Shown here: positions 33,971 to 43,517 of the stretch, piece after piece | How positions within the stretch are numbered: the first letter of the stretch is position 1 | How the letters are laid out: every line of letters begins with the position of its first letter | Program-made: the position numbers and the translations under genes | DNA from: Tautonia rosea | GTDB lineage: Bacteria > Planctomycetota > Planctomycetia > Isosphaerales > Isosphaeraceae | Reading direction: 5' to 3' | DNA length: 64,000 bases | Assembly: GCF_012958305.1 (NCBI RefSeq) | Contig: NZ_JABBYO010000012.1 | Coordinates: 62,001 to 126,000, forward strand | Notes under the pieces: generated by a model | Seen by the model: only the letters and a program-made list of their open reading frames with translations | The model's database searches: none | Told to the model about the DNA's origin: nothing

Positions 33971-35284
33971 TCAGATGAACTCGTTGATCAGGTTTTCGAG
34001 CATCTCCTGCCGTCCGCTAACGTTCGGTGTGACGTCTCCCTTGGGCAGGATGTAGGCTTCGAGGTCGGCGAAGGTGGCCCGCCCCGATTCGACCTTGCGG
34101 CCGAGTTCGCCGTCCCAGCTCGCGTAGCGATTGCGAACGAACTCGGCGAGGCGCCCGTCTTCGCGAATCCTGTGGGCGATCTTCAGGCCGCGGGCGAAGG
34201 CGTCCATCCCGCCGATGTGGGCGTAGAACAGGTCGACCGGCTCGAAGCTCTCGCGGCGCACTTTGGCGTCGAAGTTGATGCCGCCGGTGGTCCAGCCGCC
34301 CATGTCCAGGACTTCGAGCATGCTGGTGGCCGTCAGGTAGATGCTCGTCGGGAACTGGTCGGTATCCCAGCCGAGCATCGGGTCGCCCGTGTTGGCGTCC
34401 ATCGAGCCGAGCACGCCGGAGGCGGCGGCCATGCGCAGCTCGTGCTGCATCTCGTGGCCGGCGAGGGTGGCGTGGTTCGTTTCGAGGTTCAGCTTGAAGT
34501 GGCCAAGCAGGTCGTAGGTGCGGAGGAAGTTCAGGCAGCTTTCGGTATCGCTGTCGTACTGGTGCTTGGTCGGCTCCATCGGCTTCGGCTCGATGTAGAA
34601 CTGACCGTCGAAGCCGATCGACTTCTTGTAATCGACAGCCATGTTGAGGAACCGGCCCAGGTGGTCGAGTTCCCGCTTCAGGTCGGTGTTCAGGAGGGTC
34701 GAGTAGCCTTCCCGGCCTCCCCAGAAGGTGTAGCCGAGGCCCCCCAGCTCCAGGGTCGTTTCCAGCATCTTCTTCACCTGGGCGCCGGCGAAGGCGAAGG
34801 CGTCGAAGTTCGGGCTGGTCGAGGCTCCGTGCATGTAGCGGGGGTTGGAGAAGAGGTTGGCCGTCCCCCAGAGCAACCGCACTCCGGTCCGCTGCTGTTC
34901 TTCTTTCAGGACCTTGGCCACGGCGTCGAGGTTGGCGTTCGACTCCTTCAGCGTCTTGCCTTCGGGCGCAACGTCGCGGTCGTGGAAGCAGTAGAAGGGG
35001 ACCCCAAGCTTCTCCAGGAATTCGAAGGCCGCCCGGGCGCGTCGGGTAGCGTTCTCGACTGTTGGTGTGCCGTCGTCCCAGGGGCGTTGAGCCGTACCCG
35101 CGCCGAAGGGATCGCTCAGGGGGTTCGTAAACGTGTGCCAGTAGGCGACCGAGAAGCGCAGATGGTCGCGCATCGACTTCCCGCCGACCAGCTCATCCGG
35201 GTTGTAATGCTTAAATTCAAGGGGGTTTTTCGAATCAGGTCCGCCGTAAGCGATCTTGGGAACGTCAGGGAAGAACTCGGACAT
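33971..35284 (-). CDS. xylA: Xylose isomerase
   Basis: A 437-aa TIM-barrel enzyme interconverting D-xylose and D-xylulose (also glucose and fructose) with two divalent metals. The catalytic His/Asp lie in YCFHDRDV. Metal and substrate residues lie in [32 protein letters not shown] and SMDANTGD, and [10 protein letters not shown] is present. It belongs to the longer class II family by length. The start [15 protein letters not shown] at 35284 matches the family; an upstream in-frame start at 35410 does not. No xylulokinase gene is adjacent. Confidence 0.97.
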   Translation of the reverse strand: MSEFFPDVPKIAYGGPDSKNPLEFKHYNPDELVGGKSMRDHLRFSVAYWHTFTNPLSDPFGAGTAQRPWDDGTPTVENATRRARAAFEFLEKLGVPFYCFHDRDVAPEGKTLKESNANLDAVAKVLKEEQQRTGVRLLWGTANLFSNPRYMHGASTSPNFDAFAFAGAQVKKMLETTLELGGLGYTFWGGREGYSTLLNTDLKRELDHLGRFLNMAVDYKKSIGFDGQFYIEPKPMEPTKHQYDSDTESCLNFLRTYDLLGHFKLNLETNHATLAGHEMQHELRMAAASGVLGSMDANTGDPMLGWDTDQFPTSIYLTATSMLEVLDMGGWTTGGINFDAKVRRESFEPVDLFYAHIGGMDAFARGLKIAHRIREDGRLAEFVRNRYASWDGELGRKVESGRATFADLEAYILPKGDVTPNVSGRQEMLENLINEFI

Positions 35285-35780
35285 CACAGGGCCTCGCGCC
35301 GCGGAGAGAGTGAGAGAACGTGGCGTTGAATTGGGCGAGACGCCCCCGATTGAGCCAGGCGGCGTCCGTGGATGGCCATGAGTGTAAAGGGGCGCTTGAG
35401 TGTGGGACAAGTCCCCGGCTGGTCCAACTCGTCGGACCGAGACTTTACTCGATCACTTGCGTTGTTCGAACCCGGCGGGTCCGACGCAACGCTCTCCCAG
35501 GTTCGACCCGTCGGAGCGAGTGATGCCTTCTCGTTCCGGAACCGAACGTACAGTGTTCTTCAGCAAATTCTCGTTCGACGAGGGTGCCTTAAGCTCTGGA
35601 ATTCGGGATCTTCCTCGCGGCCGGGTTGCTCGACGTTGTGGAATCCTCCCTGATCGTCCTATGATTGAGCAAGAAGCGCGTGTCAGGGGTCGGGTCGACC
35701 GACCCTCCCCATCGCTGCCGGGGAGCCTGGGCCGGCCTTCGGCTTCACCGATCTTGCATCGACGACGCCCTCGAGATCGC
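35285..35780. other. Divergent intergenic region upstream of xylA and an exported protein
   Basis: About 500 bp with no convincing gene. It contains short inverted motifs such as TCCGAC/GTCGGA (near 35480 and 35510) that could be regulatory, but nothing was assigned with confidence. Confidence 0.4.
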
Positions 35781-36548
35781 ATGATGACGACCACCGAACT
35801 GAGCCTTCACTCCCGATCTCGCCGAACACTCCTCCGAGGTGTTCTGGCGTCGATGGTGCTTCTCTTGTGCTGCTCCGGAGACGCTCAGGCCCAGTGGGGG
35901 TTCGGGCCATTCGGCGGTTTCGGCTGGGGATTCGCTCATCCTTACACCCCGCCATCGGTCCGAATGCTCGATCAACGAGCGAATGTACGGGCCGGTATGG
36001 ATCAGGAGGCGCTCAATCGAACCAGTCTCTCAACCCCTGACCGTTTTGATTACCGTCGGCAGCAGGTTTCCATGCAACAGCGCTACGACGTCTCCTCGAC
36101 GCGAGGCATGGAAGTCGCTCGGGCCGGACGCGGGACTCCGATTCCGGGAAGCCGGGCCAGTGAGGCCGGGAGGCCGACCCCTCCTCCCCCCAATCAAGCG
36201 GCCGCCGTCGCCCGACCCGTTCTCGAAATCACCAGCTTTGTCAATCAGCAGGATCAGCTCGTCTGGCCGTCTGATGCCCCTGTCTCCGGGGATTTGATCA
36301 CCAAGCGCGATCAGGCCGACGAGGCGATTCATGAGGTCGTGCAGGAATACCGGGCCATGAACGGCGCTCAGATCAACACTGTGGCCACTGCCCGGGAGGA
36401 TTTGATCGCTTACGGACAGCCCGCGCTTCAATACCTTCGAGAAACCTCCACGGCTCGCGTGGCCGATACCTTCCACCTGTTCCTGCTCTCGCTCTATGAC
36501 TCGCTGGCGCAGGCTGCCGAGCAGGGAATCAACGCGCAGGACCGCTGA
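35781..36548 (+). CDS. Exported hypothetical protein
   Basis: A 255-aa protein. A signal peptide (RRTLLRGVLASMVLLLCCSG, cleavage likely after AQA) precedes a short glycine/phenylalanine-rich stretch (WGFGPFGGFGWGF). The middle is disordered and proline/arginine-rich. The C-terminal 100 residues are helical (DQADEAIHEVVQEYRAMNGA, ATAREDLIAYGQPALQYLRE). No family is recognised. It is followed after 50 bp by another hypothetical gene on the same strand. A periplasmic or surface role is inferred. Confidence 0.65.
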   Translation: MMTTTELSLHSRSRRTLLRGVLASMVLLLCCSGDAQAQWGFGPFGGFGWGFAHPYTPPSVRMLDQRANVRAGMDQEALNRTSLSTPDRFDYRRQQVSMQQRYDVSSTRGMEVARAGRGTPIPGSRASEAGRPTPPPPNQAAAVARPVLEITSFVNQQDQLVWPSDAPVSGDLITKRDQADEAIHEVVQEYRAMNGAQINTVATAREDLIAYGQPALQYLRETSTARVADTFHLFLLSLYDSLAQAAEQGINAQDR

Positions 36549-36598
36549 TTCCCTCGCCCGGAGCGATCGCTTCCTCATCGCATCGATGGCGAATTGCC

Positions 36599-37012
36599 AT
36601 GCCCGACCCGGTCAGAGACTATTTGCGAGGCCGAGGATGCTCAGACAAGGCGATCCGCGGTGGGCTCGAATACCTCACGGGAAAGTGGGAGTCGACGGCG
36701 GCTTCTGTCGCCCAGGGTCAGCCGCAATACTACGATCATTATCTCAATGAGGTGATCGTTCGCGACATCCTGGCTGGGGCGTTGGAGGCCGCTCCGCCGG
36801 AGCAAAGGGACCGTTTCGAGGGCAGGGTAAAGGCGGCCGACGACCTCATCAGGTCGCACCTCCTCCCGCTCGGGCAAACCCTCGGCAATGAGGTGGCGGC
36901 ACGGCGTCGCGGTTATTCGCGGGGCCGCGAATGGTGGTTCTACCACCGCCCTTTCTCGATCGACCGGAGCTGGCCGGAGCGGCTCACCGCCCCGGGGGAA
37001 AGCCTCCCTTGA
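36599..37012 (+). CDS. Hypothetical 137-aa protein
   Basis: A soluble, helix-rich protein that begins MPDPVRDYLRGRGCSDKAIR. It has a basic patch ending in aromatic residues (RRRGYSRGREWWFYHRPFSI). No signal peptide or known domain is seen. It lies 50 bp after the exported protein gene on the same strand and may be co-transcribed. Confidence 0.6.
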   Translation: MPDPVRDYLRGRGCSDKAIRGGLEYLTGKWESTAASVAQGQPQYYDHYLNEVIVRDILAGALEAAPPEQRDRFEGRVKAADDLIRSHLLPLGQTLGNEVAARRRGYSRGREWWFYHRPFSIDRSWPERLTAPGESLP

Positions 37013-37180
37013 ACCTGGCGCGGTCTGGGCGTCACGGGCTCACAGAACGCGTACTCCTGAAAGGGGCGTCAGCCTCACGAAGGGCCAACGAGCCCCCCCC
37101 TCGGCGCCCGGACTCGGATGCCGGAGAGATGGTTCTGTCCGGCACCAATCGAGGACGATGCGCGACTTGATCCTCGCAAC

Positions 37181-38260
37181 TCACTTCGGCTCGCCGAGCA
37201 CCTTCTCGACTTCCTCCACGAAATTCGCTTGATTGACATCGAGCGCCGAGATGCGGCCTTCCGAGTCAATCAGAGCATTTGCCGGGATCTCACTCACGGC
37301 GTAGGCCTGGGCAATGTCTCCCTCGCCCGGGGAGTTGATGAGATTCGGCCAGCTAATGTTGTAGTCCAGCACGTAGCGTCGGACCTCGGGAATGACCTGC
37401 TCGACCGGCTGGCTACCCGAGGCCAAGGCGTCAAGGTTCACTCCCACAATCTGCAAGCCCTTCTGACGGTATTCGTTGTACGCCTCTTTCATCCAGGCGA
37501 CCTGTTCGGCGTTCGGGCGATACCAGGTGGCCCAGAAGACGAGCAAAATGGGTTTCCCCTCGAAGTCTTCCAGCCGGACCAATCGTCCGTCCACGTCTTT
37601 CCCCTGGAAGCTCGGCGCGGGGCGGCCGATCATGTCGAGTTGCTGAATTCGATTGGAGAGGTAGTCGAGAATGGCCGGCTCGTTGCCTTCCTGGGCACTC
37701 TCCTTGACCGTCCCGAAGGCCTTTCTGGCAATCTCGTACGCACCAGCCTGCACCAGTCGCTGGTAATAGGCGTCGAGGAGGGACAGCCGAGCGGCGACGG
37801 GCAAGGCCACTCGGGCAAGTTCAGCCTCGTCGGCCTCTTTTCCTGCTTCAATGGCCCGTAGCAGGCTCTCGAGTGATTTTTCGAAGTCACCTCGATCGGC
37901 CTCGGCCATGATGTTGATGACCTCGGCGAGATACCGCACGACGGCTGTCGGCGGCTGTTGTGAGAGAATTCGTTCGGCGACCGGCTCGGCCTCCTGGTAG
38001 AGACCGGCTCCTAACGCATCTCGGAAATAGGTTTCGTAGATGGGGGCGGCCTCTTTCGGATCGCTTCGGCCCGCCAACGCGGCGAGCTGTTCCAGTCGCT
38101 CCCGTTCCAGAGCGCGATACTTCCGGTTGAAGTCGGCGTTAATGGCCTCAATCGAGTCAGTTTCCGTCGGGGCCGGTTCCTGGGACCATCCCACCGTGGG
38201 AGCCAACAGGGCCAGGGTCACGGCGAGCCGGTGGGCCGGGGCGAGTCGAGAATGGATCAT
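37181..38260 (-). CDS. Exported thioredoxin-fold protein lacking the CxxC motif
   Basis: A 359-aa protein. A signal peptide (ending TVGWSQ) precedes a helical TPR-like region of about 180 residues and a C-terminal TlpA/AhpC-type thioredoxin fold (IGRPAPSFQGKDVDGRLVRL, GKPILLVFWATWYRPN, QIVGVNLDA, VSEIPANALIDSEGRI). The usual WCxxC site reads WYRPN, so both redox cysteines are absent and disulfide chemistry is not expected. The cis-proline region (SEIPAN) is kept. A binding or chaperone role in the periplasm is likely. Planctomycete genomes hold many TlpA-like paralogues, some degenerate. Confidence 0.85.
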   Translation of the reverse strand: MIHSRLAPAHRLAVTLALLAPTVGWSQEPAPTETDSIEAINADFNRKYRALERERLEQLAALAGRSDPKEAAPIYETYFRDALGAGLYQEAEPVAERILSQQPPTAVVRYLAEVINIMAEADRGDFEKSLESLLRAIEAGKEADEAELARVALPVAARLSLLDAYYQRLVQAGAYEIARKAFGTVKESAQEGNEPAILDYLSNRIQQLDMIGRPAPSFQGKDVDGRLVRLEDFEGKPILLVFWATWYRPNAEQVAWMKEAYNEYRQKGLQIVGVNLDALASGSQPVEQVIPEVRRYVLDYNISWPNLINSPGEGDIAQAYAVSEIPANALIDSEGRISALDVNQANFVEEVEKVLGEPK

Positions 38261-38599
38261 GGCGGGTTCGGGGCTCCTTTGCGGCTCCTCATCGCGATCC
38301 GATCCGCGCCGGTCGCGCGATCGGGGGATCCCCGGACGGCCTCTCGTCCGGTTCTCCCATCGCTTCAGAATTGATCATGCCAGGAAGTGGCGCAGATGCC
38401 TAGGGCCGAGCCGGGCTCCCTCGCCAGGCTGGTCTGCCCCTTCCAAAGCGTCCGCGCGCCCTTCACGACAGGTCAAACGATTGACTAAGATGGTCTAGCT
38501 CACTGAGAGCAACAGAGGGGCGGATGGAGCCCCCCGATCGGTCCGACACCCGCCGACCGACCGACCAACCCACCCCCCGACCCGTCAGCCCGGCCGACC
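38261..38599. other. Divergent intergenic region upstream of nusB
   Basis: About 340 bp between the thioredoxin-like gene (minus) and nusB (plus). The 60 bp before nusB is C-rich with short CCGACCGACC repeats. A weak promoter-like pair (TTCACG and TAAGAT, 18 nt apart, near 38462) is possible. Confidence 0.35.
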
Positions 38600-39118
38600 A
38601 TGACGCGACGCACCCGAGGACGAGAAATCGCGCTTCAGGTCCTCTATCAACTTGACCACAACGCGGACCTTGCCCCCGAGGTCATTCAGGAGTTCGTGGA
38701 GCGCCGCCTCCACGACCCGACTCTGAGATCCTATGCCGATGCCCTCATTGAAGGCGTCCGTTCCCGCCAGGATCATCTCGATGAGCTGATCGGACGGGTC
38801 GCCGAAAACTGGTCGGTCGAACGCATGGCGGCCATTGACCGCAACGTGCTCCGGCTCGGTGCCTTCGAGATGCTCTACCGTACCGAGGTTCCGGTCAAGG
38901 TGGTCATCAACGAGGCACTTGAACTGGCCAAGCGCTACAGCACTGCGCAGTCGAGCCGGTTCGTGAACGGGATTCTCGACCGTCTCCAACCCGCCGCAAC
39001 CGAGGCTCGCGGCGGTACACCACCGGCCGAGTTGCTTCCCCCCCCAACCTCAACCTCGGAAGCTCCGGAGCCTTCTCTCAAAGACGAAACGGCCGATCGT
39101 GAGCCTGAATCATCATGA
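38600..39118 (+). CDS. nusB: Transcription antitermination factor NusB
   Basis: A 172-aa all-helical RNA-binding protein that, with NusE (S10), binds boxA and supports rRNA antitermination. Family features are TRRTRGREIALQVLYQLD at the start, ERMAAIDRNVLRLGAFEML, VPVKVVINEALELAKRYS and RFVNGILDRL. About 40 proline/acidic residues extend the C-terminus beyond the core. The stop overlaps the next start as ATGA, linking it to a PHP phosphoesterase gene. Confidence 0.96.
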   Translation: MTRRTRGREIALQVLYQLDHNADLAPEVIQEFVERRLHDPTLRSYADALIEGVRSRQDHLDELIGRVAENWSVERMAAIDRNVLRLGAFEMLYRTEVPVKVVINEALELAKRYSTAQSSRFVNGILDRLQPAATEARGGTPPAELLPPPTSTSEAPEPSLKDETADREPESS

Positions 39119-39978
39119 GCCGCCGACGGCCGCGCCCCCGGCCGGCTCCTCGGGTCGATCGCGGAGCCGACCTGCACGTGCATACAACCCATTCCGACGG
39201 CTCCTGTTCTCCGGGAGACGTGGTCCGCGCCGCGGCGACGGTCGGGCTCTCGGCCCTGTCCATTACAGACCACGACACCCTATCGGCCCTTGATGTTGCT
39301 CGACCCGAGGCCGATCGGCTGGGCATCGAGCTGATTCCCGGGATCGAGCTGAGCGCCTCCGACGACGGTCGAGAGGTGCACATCCTCGGTCACTTTGTCG
39401 ACCCTGACGATCCCGACCTTTGCGAGGCTGCGGAGTCGTTGCGACGCAATCGTCAGGAACGCTTGGACCAGATGGTTGCTCGCCTTGCCGGATGCGGCCT
39501 GGTGGTCGATCCCGAGTCGCTGCGGCGCTCGTATCCTCGAGCAGCCCTTGGACGCAAGCATCTGGCCGATTACCTCGTGAGGACCGGCCAGGTTGCCACC
39601 CATCGTCAGGTCTTTGCCCGCTATCTCGGCGATGACGGTCCGGCCAACGTTTCCAAAGGGGGGCCGACGGTGGCTGAGGCCATCACCCTGATCCTCAACG
39701 CCGGCGGCGTTGCAGGGCTCCCTCACCCACCTTATGATTTCTCTTTGGAGCGGCTTGCATCGTATCGAGAGGCTGGGCTTGCCGCCCTGGAGGTCGATGG
39801 TCCCGGCGTCGACAACCGCCGATCACGTCGCTGGCGGGAGATTGCCGACCGCTTCGATCTTGTTCCCATTGCCGGCTCCGACTTCCACGCTCCCGACCGG
39901 GCCGGCCGCTGGGTCGGGGCCATTGCGACCCCGGCGGACGACCTCAACCGGCTTCGTCAGCGTGCGGGGCGCTCGTGA
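39115..39978 (+). CDS. PHP-domain phosphoesterase
   Basis: A 287-aa metal-dependent phosphoesterase. The PHP metal motifs are [25 protein letters not shown], a His in GHF and GSDFHAP. The relatives include RNase AM/YciV, which hydrolyses 3',5'-nucleoside bisphosphates and trims RNA 5' ends. Translation is coupled to nusB by ATGA overlap. A basic N-terminal stretch ([12 protein letters not shown]) precedes the domain. A role in RNA or nucleotide turnover is likely but the substrate is inferred. Confidence 0.88.
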   Translation: MSRRRPRPRPAPRVDRGADLHVHTTHSDGSCSPGDVVRAAATVGLSALSITDHDTLSALDVARPEADRLGIELIPGIELSASDDGREVHILGHFVDPDDPDLCEAAESLRRNRQERLDQMVARLAGCGLVVDPESLRRSYPRAALGRKHLADYLVRTGQVATHRQVFARYLGDDGPANVSKGGPTVAEAITLILNAGGVAGLPHPPYDFSLERLASYREAGLAALEVDGPGVDNRRSRRWREIADRFDLVPIAGSDFHAPDRAGRWVGAIATPADDLNRLRQRAGRS

Positions 39979-40021
39979 TTGGCTCCCCACGCTCATCCCA
40001 GACGATCGGAGACGCTTCGCC

Positions 40022-40588
40022 ATGCCGACCGACCCGATCCTCGATCGCATCCGAGTCGTTCAGGGTGACATCACCTCGCTCAAGGTCGACGCCATTGTCA
40101 ACGCCGCCAACGAGAGCTTGCTCGGCGGCGGCGGGGTCGATGGGGCGATCCATCGCGCCGCTGGTCCGGAACTCCTGGCCGAATGCCGGACCCTTGGCGG
40201 CTGCCCGACCGGGCAGGCGCGGATGACCCAGGGCTATCAGCTCCCCGCCGCTCATGTCATCCACACGGTCGGCCCCGTCTATCAGGGGGGCGACCATGGA
40301 GAAGCCGCCCTGCTCCGCTCCTGCTACGTCGAATCGTTGACTCTGGCACATCAACACGGCGTCGAGTCGATCGCCTTTCCGTGCATCTCGACCGGCGTTT
40401 TCGGCTATCCGAAGGCCGAGGCCGCCACGATTGCCGTCGACGCCGTCCGCCTCTGGCTGCATGTCCACGACTCGCCCCGGGAAGTCATCTTCTGCGTCTT
40501 CGGTGACGACGACCTTGCCCTCTACCAGGCCGAACTGGGGCTCGACGAAACCGGACCAGCCGAATCGGAGGCGAATCGCGTACAATAG
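40022..40588 (+). CDS. Macrodomain protein (O-acetyl-ADP-ribose deacetylase-like)
   Basis: A 188-aa macrodomain. Family motifs are [20 protein letters not shown], with the catalytic Asn and Asp region, and [12 protein letters not shown] for the phosphate loop. It resembles YmdB and MacroD-type hydrolases that remove ADP-ribose from acidic residues or deacetylate O-acetyl-ADP-ribose. The ATG at 40022 is preceded by sequence continuing from the PHP gene 43 bp upstream, so they may share a transcript. Acts in the cytosol. Confidence 0.9.
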   Translation: MPTDPILDRIRVVQGDITSLKVDAIVNAANESLLGGGGVDGAIHRAAGPELLAECRTLGGCPTGQARMTQGYQLPAAHVIHTVGPVYQGGDHGEAALLRSCYVESLTLAHQHGVESIAFPCISTGVFGYPKAEAATIAVDAVRLWLHVHDSPREVIFCVFGDDDLALYQAELGLDETGPAESEANRVQ

Positions 40589-40665
40589 CGTGCGTCCGCT
40601 TTGTACGGTCGGGGATCGTGATCACGCCGCGACCGGATTTCCCTCACGACCCTCGACCGACGATC

Positions 40666-41571
40666 ATGGCCTTCAAAGACCTCCTCTCCCGCTTCAAGAA
40701 GGGCCTGGCCCGCACCGCCAAGCTGTTCGACGTCCGCTCCTGGTTTGGCCGCAAGGTCGATCAGGACTTCCTCGACGAGCTGGAAGCCAAGCTCATCCGG
40801 GCCGATGTCGGCGTGAAGGCCACCGAGATTCTCATCGATCGCGTCCGCGAAGCCTTCGCCGACAAGACCGCTGACGAGGATCTACTCACCTTCCTCAAGG
40901 CCGAGATGAAGGTCCTGCTCCAGGACCCCAAGGCCGGCGAGCTGAACCGGGCCGCCTCAAACCCGACCGTCATCCTCGTGGCGGGAGTCAACGGCTCGGG
41001 GAAGACAACCTCGATTGCCAAGCTTTCGCAATTCCTGAAGGATCAAGGGCACTCGATCGTCCTTGCCGCCTGCGACACCTTCCGCGCCGCCGCAGCCGAC
41101 CAGCTCGCCATCTGGGCCGATCGCGCCGGGGCCGAGCTGGTCCGCGGCAACCCTGGGGCCGACCCCGCCAGCGTCGCCCACGATGCCTGCGATCGCGCCC
41201 TCGCCCATAAGACCGACTTCCTGATCGTCGATACCGCCGGCCGCCTGCACACCCAGACCCACCTCATGCGCGAGCTGGAGAAGGTCCGCGGCATCATCGC
41301 CCGCAAGATCTCCGGCGCCCCTCACGAGGCCCTGCTCGTCCTCGACGCCACCAACGGCCAGAACGCCCTGCAGCAGGCCAAGATGTTCTCCCAGTCGATC
41401 GACTGCTCCGGCGTGATCCTCACGAAGCTCGACGGCACCGCCAAGGGGGGCATCGTCGTCGCCGTCCGCCAGCAGACCGGCCTGCCCGTGAAGTTCGTCG
41501 GCGTCGGCGAGGGGATCGACGACCTGCAGCCGTTCGACCCGGACGCTTTCGTTGAGTCGCTCTTTTCCTGA
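40666..41571 (+). CDS. ftsY: Signal recognition particle receptor FtsY
   Basis: A 301-aa SRP-family GTPase with N and G domains. Motifs are GVNGSGKTTSIAKL (P-loop), DTFRAAAADQL, DTAGRLHT and TKLDGTAKGG. The long acidic A domain of some bacteria is missing, and a basic helix (FKDLLSRFKKGLARTAKLF) begins the protein and may contact the membrane. It receives SRP-ribosome complexes for co-translational insertion. The start at 40666 gives the family N-terminus. Confidence 0.97.
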   Translation: MAFKDLLSRFKKGLARTAKLFDVRSWFGRKVDQDFLDELEAKLIRADVGVKATEILIDRVREAFADKTADEDLLTFLKAEMKVLLQDPKAGELNRAASNPTVILVAGVNGSGKTTSIAKLSQFLKDQGHSIVLAACDTFRAAAADQLAIWADRAGAELVRGNPGADPASVAHDACDRALAHKTDFLIVDTAGRLHTQTHLMRELEKVRGIIARKISGAPHEALLVLDATNGQNALQQAKMFSQSIDCSGVILTKLDGTAKGGIVVAVRQQTGLPVKFVGVGEGIDDLQPFDPDAFVESLFS

Positions 41572-41706
41572 TCCCTCCTTTCGTTCGTCTGGATCGGCAG
41601 CTTGCCGATTGCTGCCTGGCCCCGATGTCCGATAGAATCCGAAGAAGAATTCAACGAATCGTCAACACCGACCCTCGTCCCTCTTGGCTCGGAGCGATCG
41701 AGACGC

Positions 41707-43422
41707 ATGGAACCGACCACGTCCGGCCCCTTGAATCTTCTTCAGGACTGGTTCCTGGCCGATCCGATGCGCGGCCTGGCCGCCCTGGCCTGCGTGATCG
41801 CCCTGGCCACCACGCCGATCGCCTTCGCCCTGCTCGGCCGCACCGAGTACCTCCACACCCGCAGGGGCCGTGTGTACCGCAAGCCTGAATGGTGGTCGGT
41901 CGTCTGCGGCATGGCCCTGGTGATGGGAGTCCCGGGCATCATCCTCGTCCTGCTGGTTAAGAGCCAGTACTTCGATGAAGATCGCTACGCCTTCGACCCC
42001 AACCGCACCTGGTCGGTCGCGGACCAGGGACGACAGTTCCGCAACGCTCAGGAACTGGCGGACGCGGCCCAGCAGGAATACGAACGGCTACAGAACGAGC
42101 GTCGGTTGATTAGCGACGGGATCAAGGCACTCGACCAGGCGATGATCACCCTCAGATCGGCCGTCGCCGTCGCCCCCCCGACCGCCGAGGCCATGCCCGA
42201 GGTCCTGGAGCGACTGGCGACCATCCGGAAAGCCGTCGGGGTCGATGCCCCTCAGCAATTGCTCGACGAGACCGCCCCGCCCATCGAGATCGCCCGCTCT
42301 GGAGCCCCAAGCTTCCCTTATCCCTTCATGATGCCTCCTGGAGTGGACTGGGGTGGGATGACCTCCGGCGCTCCTGCGGCCGCGGAACCCCCCGGCCCCG
42401 GTCTCTCACCCGCCGAACGCGAGGCCGAACTCGCCCAGGTGCCCGACGAGCAGCGGTCGCTTGCTGCGCTTCTCCCGCTGACCAACCTGCCCGAGGGCTG
42501 GGCAATTGGCGACTCGGGTGGCCGATCGCTCGAATCCTTTAACGCCGGCAACCTCTACGAGAAGATCGACGGCCGCGCCGAGAGCTTTGTTCAGTACGAC
42601 GTGGTCGGGATGGCTTACACCTTCTATCACCCTGAAGGCAACCCCGCCAACGAGGTGCAGCTCTACATCTTCGAGATGGACAGCCCCCTAAAGGCCCTCG
42701 GTAAGTACGGCACTGAAAAACCCGAAGAAGCCGAATCGCTCCAGCTCGGCAGCGCCGGCTATGCCTCCGGGGCTAGTGTTTTCTTCCACGCGAAGTCGTA
42801 TTACGTTCAGGTCGTGCCCACTTCCGAGTCCGACGAGTTCCGCGACTTTGCCCTTACGATCGCTCGGCGTATCTCGAACGAGGTGCTTCCCGGCTCGGCC
42901 CCCGAGCCAAAGCCCGAGGGTGAGACCGCGCTCGCCTCGGCCGAAGCCGAGGAAATGGCGGACACGGATGCGGCTTCCTCCGCCGCCGAGGCGGCCGACC
43001 CCACCGCCTTGTTCGCGCTCCTGCCCGACGGCCCCGGCCGAACCAACGAGCAATACCTCGCGCAGGATGCGTTTGGCTATGCCTTCCTCTCCGATGTCTT
43101 CATGGCCAGTTACGGTGAGAACGATCTCACCTGGCAGGCATTCATTCGACCTTATGCCTCTCCTGAACGTGCCCAGGAGATTTTCGAGCTTTATCGGGCC
43201 GATGCCGAGTCGTTCGACGCCACCATTACGGAAGTCGAGACCGAGGTCGCCGATGCCATGTTCGTTGCCGAGAATTTCGGCCTGATCGAGGTCATTTTCC
43301 GCAAGGGCAACGCCGTCGGTGGTCTGAACGATTCCACCGACCTCGATGCCGCCCGGGCCTTCATCGACCGCTTCGCCGGCTCGCTCCCCGAGACGGTGCC
43401 CCACTTCGACGAAGGCGAATGA
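41707..43422 (+). CDS. DUF6599-type membrane-anchored protein
   Basis: A 571-aa protein with two hydrophobic segments near the N-terminus (GLAALACVIALATTPIAFAL and VVCGMALVMGVPGIILVLLV), a linker, and two related extracytoplasmic domains (about 245-400 and 430-570). Both domains start with a LLP...G pattern and contain a YEK...AE or similar DUF6599-like stretch (YEKIDGRAESFVQYDVVGMA). The family is common beside iron-sulfur proteins in planctomycetes and the position before DUF362 and polyferredoxin genes agrees. No enzymatic residues are evident. The start at 41707 is chosen because the upstream frame is C-rich and non-coding. Confidence 0.75.
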   Translation: MEPTTSGPLNLLQDWFLADPMRGLAALACVIALATTPIAFALLGRTEYLHTRRGRVYRKPEWWSVVCGMALVMGVPGIILVLLVKSQYFDEDRYAFDPNRTWSVADQGRQFRNAQELADAAQQEYERLQNERRLISDGIKALDQAMITLRSAVAVAPPTAEAMPEVLERLATIRKAVGVDAPQQLLDETAPPIEIARSGAPSFPYPFMMPPGVDWGGMTSGAPAAAEPPGPGLSPAEREAELAQVPDEQRSLAALLPLTNLPEGWAIGDSGGRSLESFNAGNLYEKIDGRAESFVQYDVVGMAYTFYHPEGNPANEVQLYIFEMDSPLKALGKYGTEKPEEAESLQLGSAGYASGASVFFHAKSYYVQVVPTSESDEFRDFALTIARRISNEVLPGSAPEPKPEGETALASAEAEEMADTDAASSAAEAADPTALFALLPDGPGRTNEQYLAQDAFGYAFLSDVFMASYGENDLTWQAFIRPYASPERAQEIFELYRADAESFDATITEVETEVADAMFVAENFGLIEVIFRKGNAVGGLNDSTDLDAARAFIDRFAGSLPETVPHFDEGE

Positions 43423-43517
43423 CCCGCCACGTTGTCGATCCCGGTGACATCGAACGTTCCGCGTGTCCTCCCGACCTCCCGCCGACTCCTTCCCCGAACT
43501 GAACCGAGGCCTTCGCC

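Noticed and set aside
33779-35329. Long plus-strand frame opposite xylA
   Set aside because: It is an antisense shadow of a well-conserved gene in high-GC DNA and has no family features.
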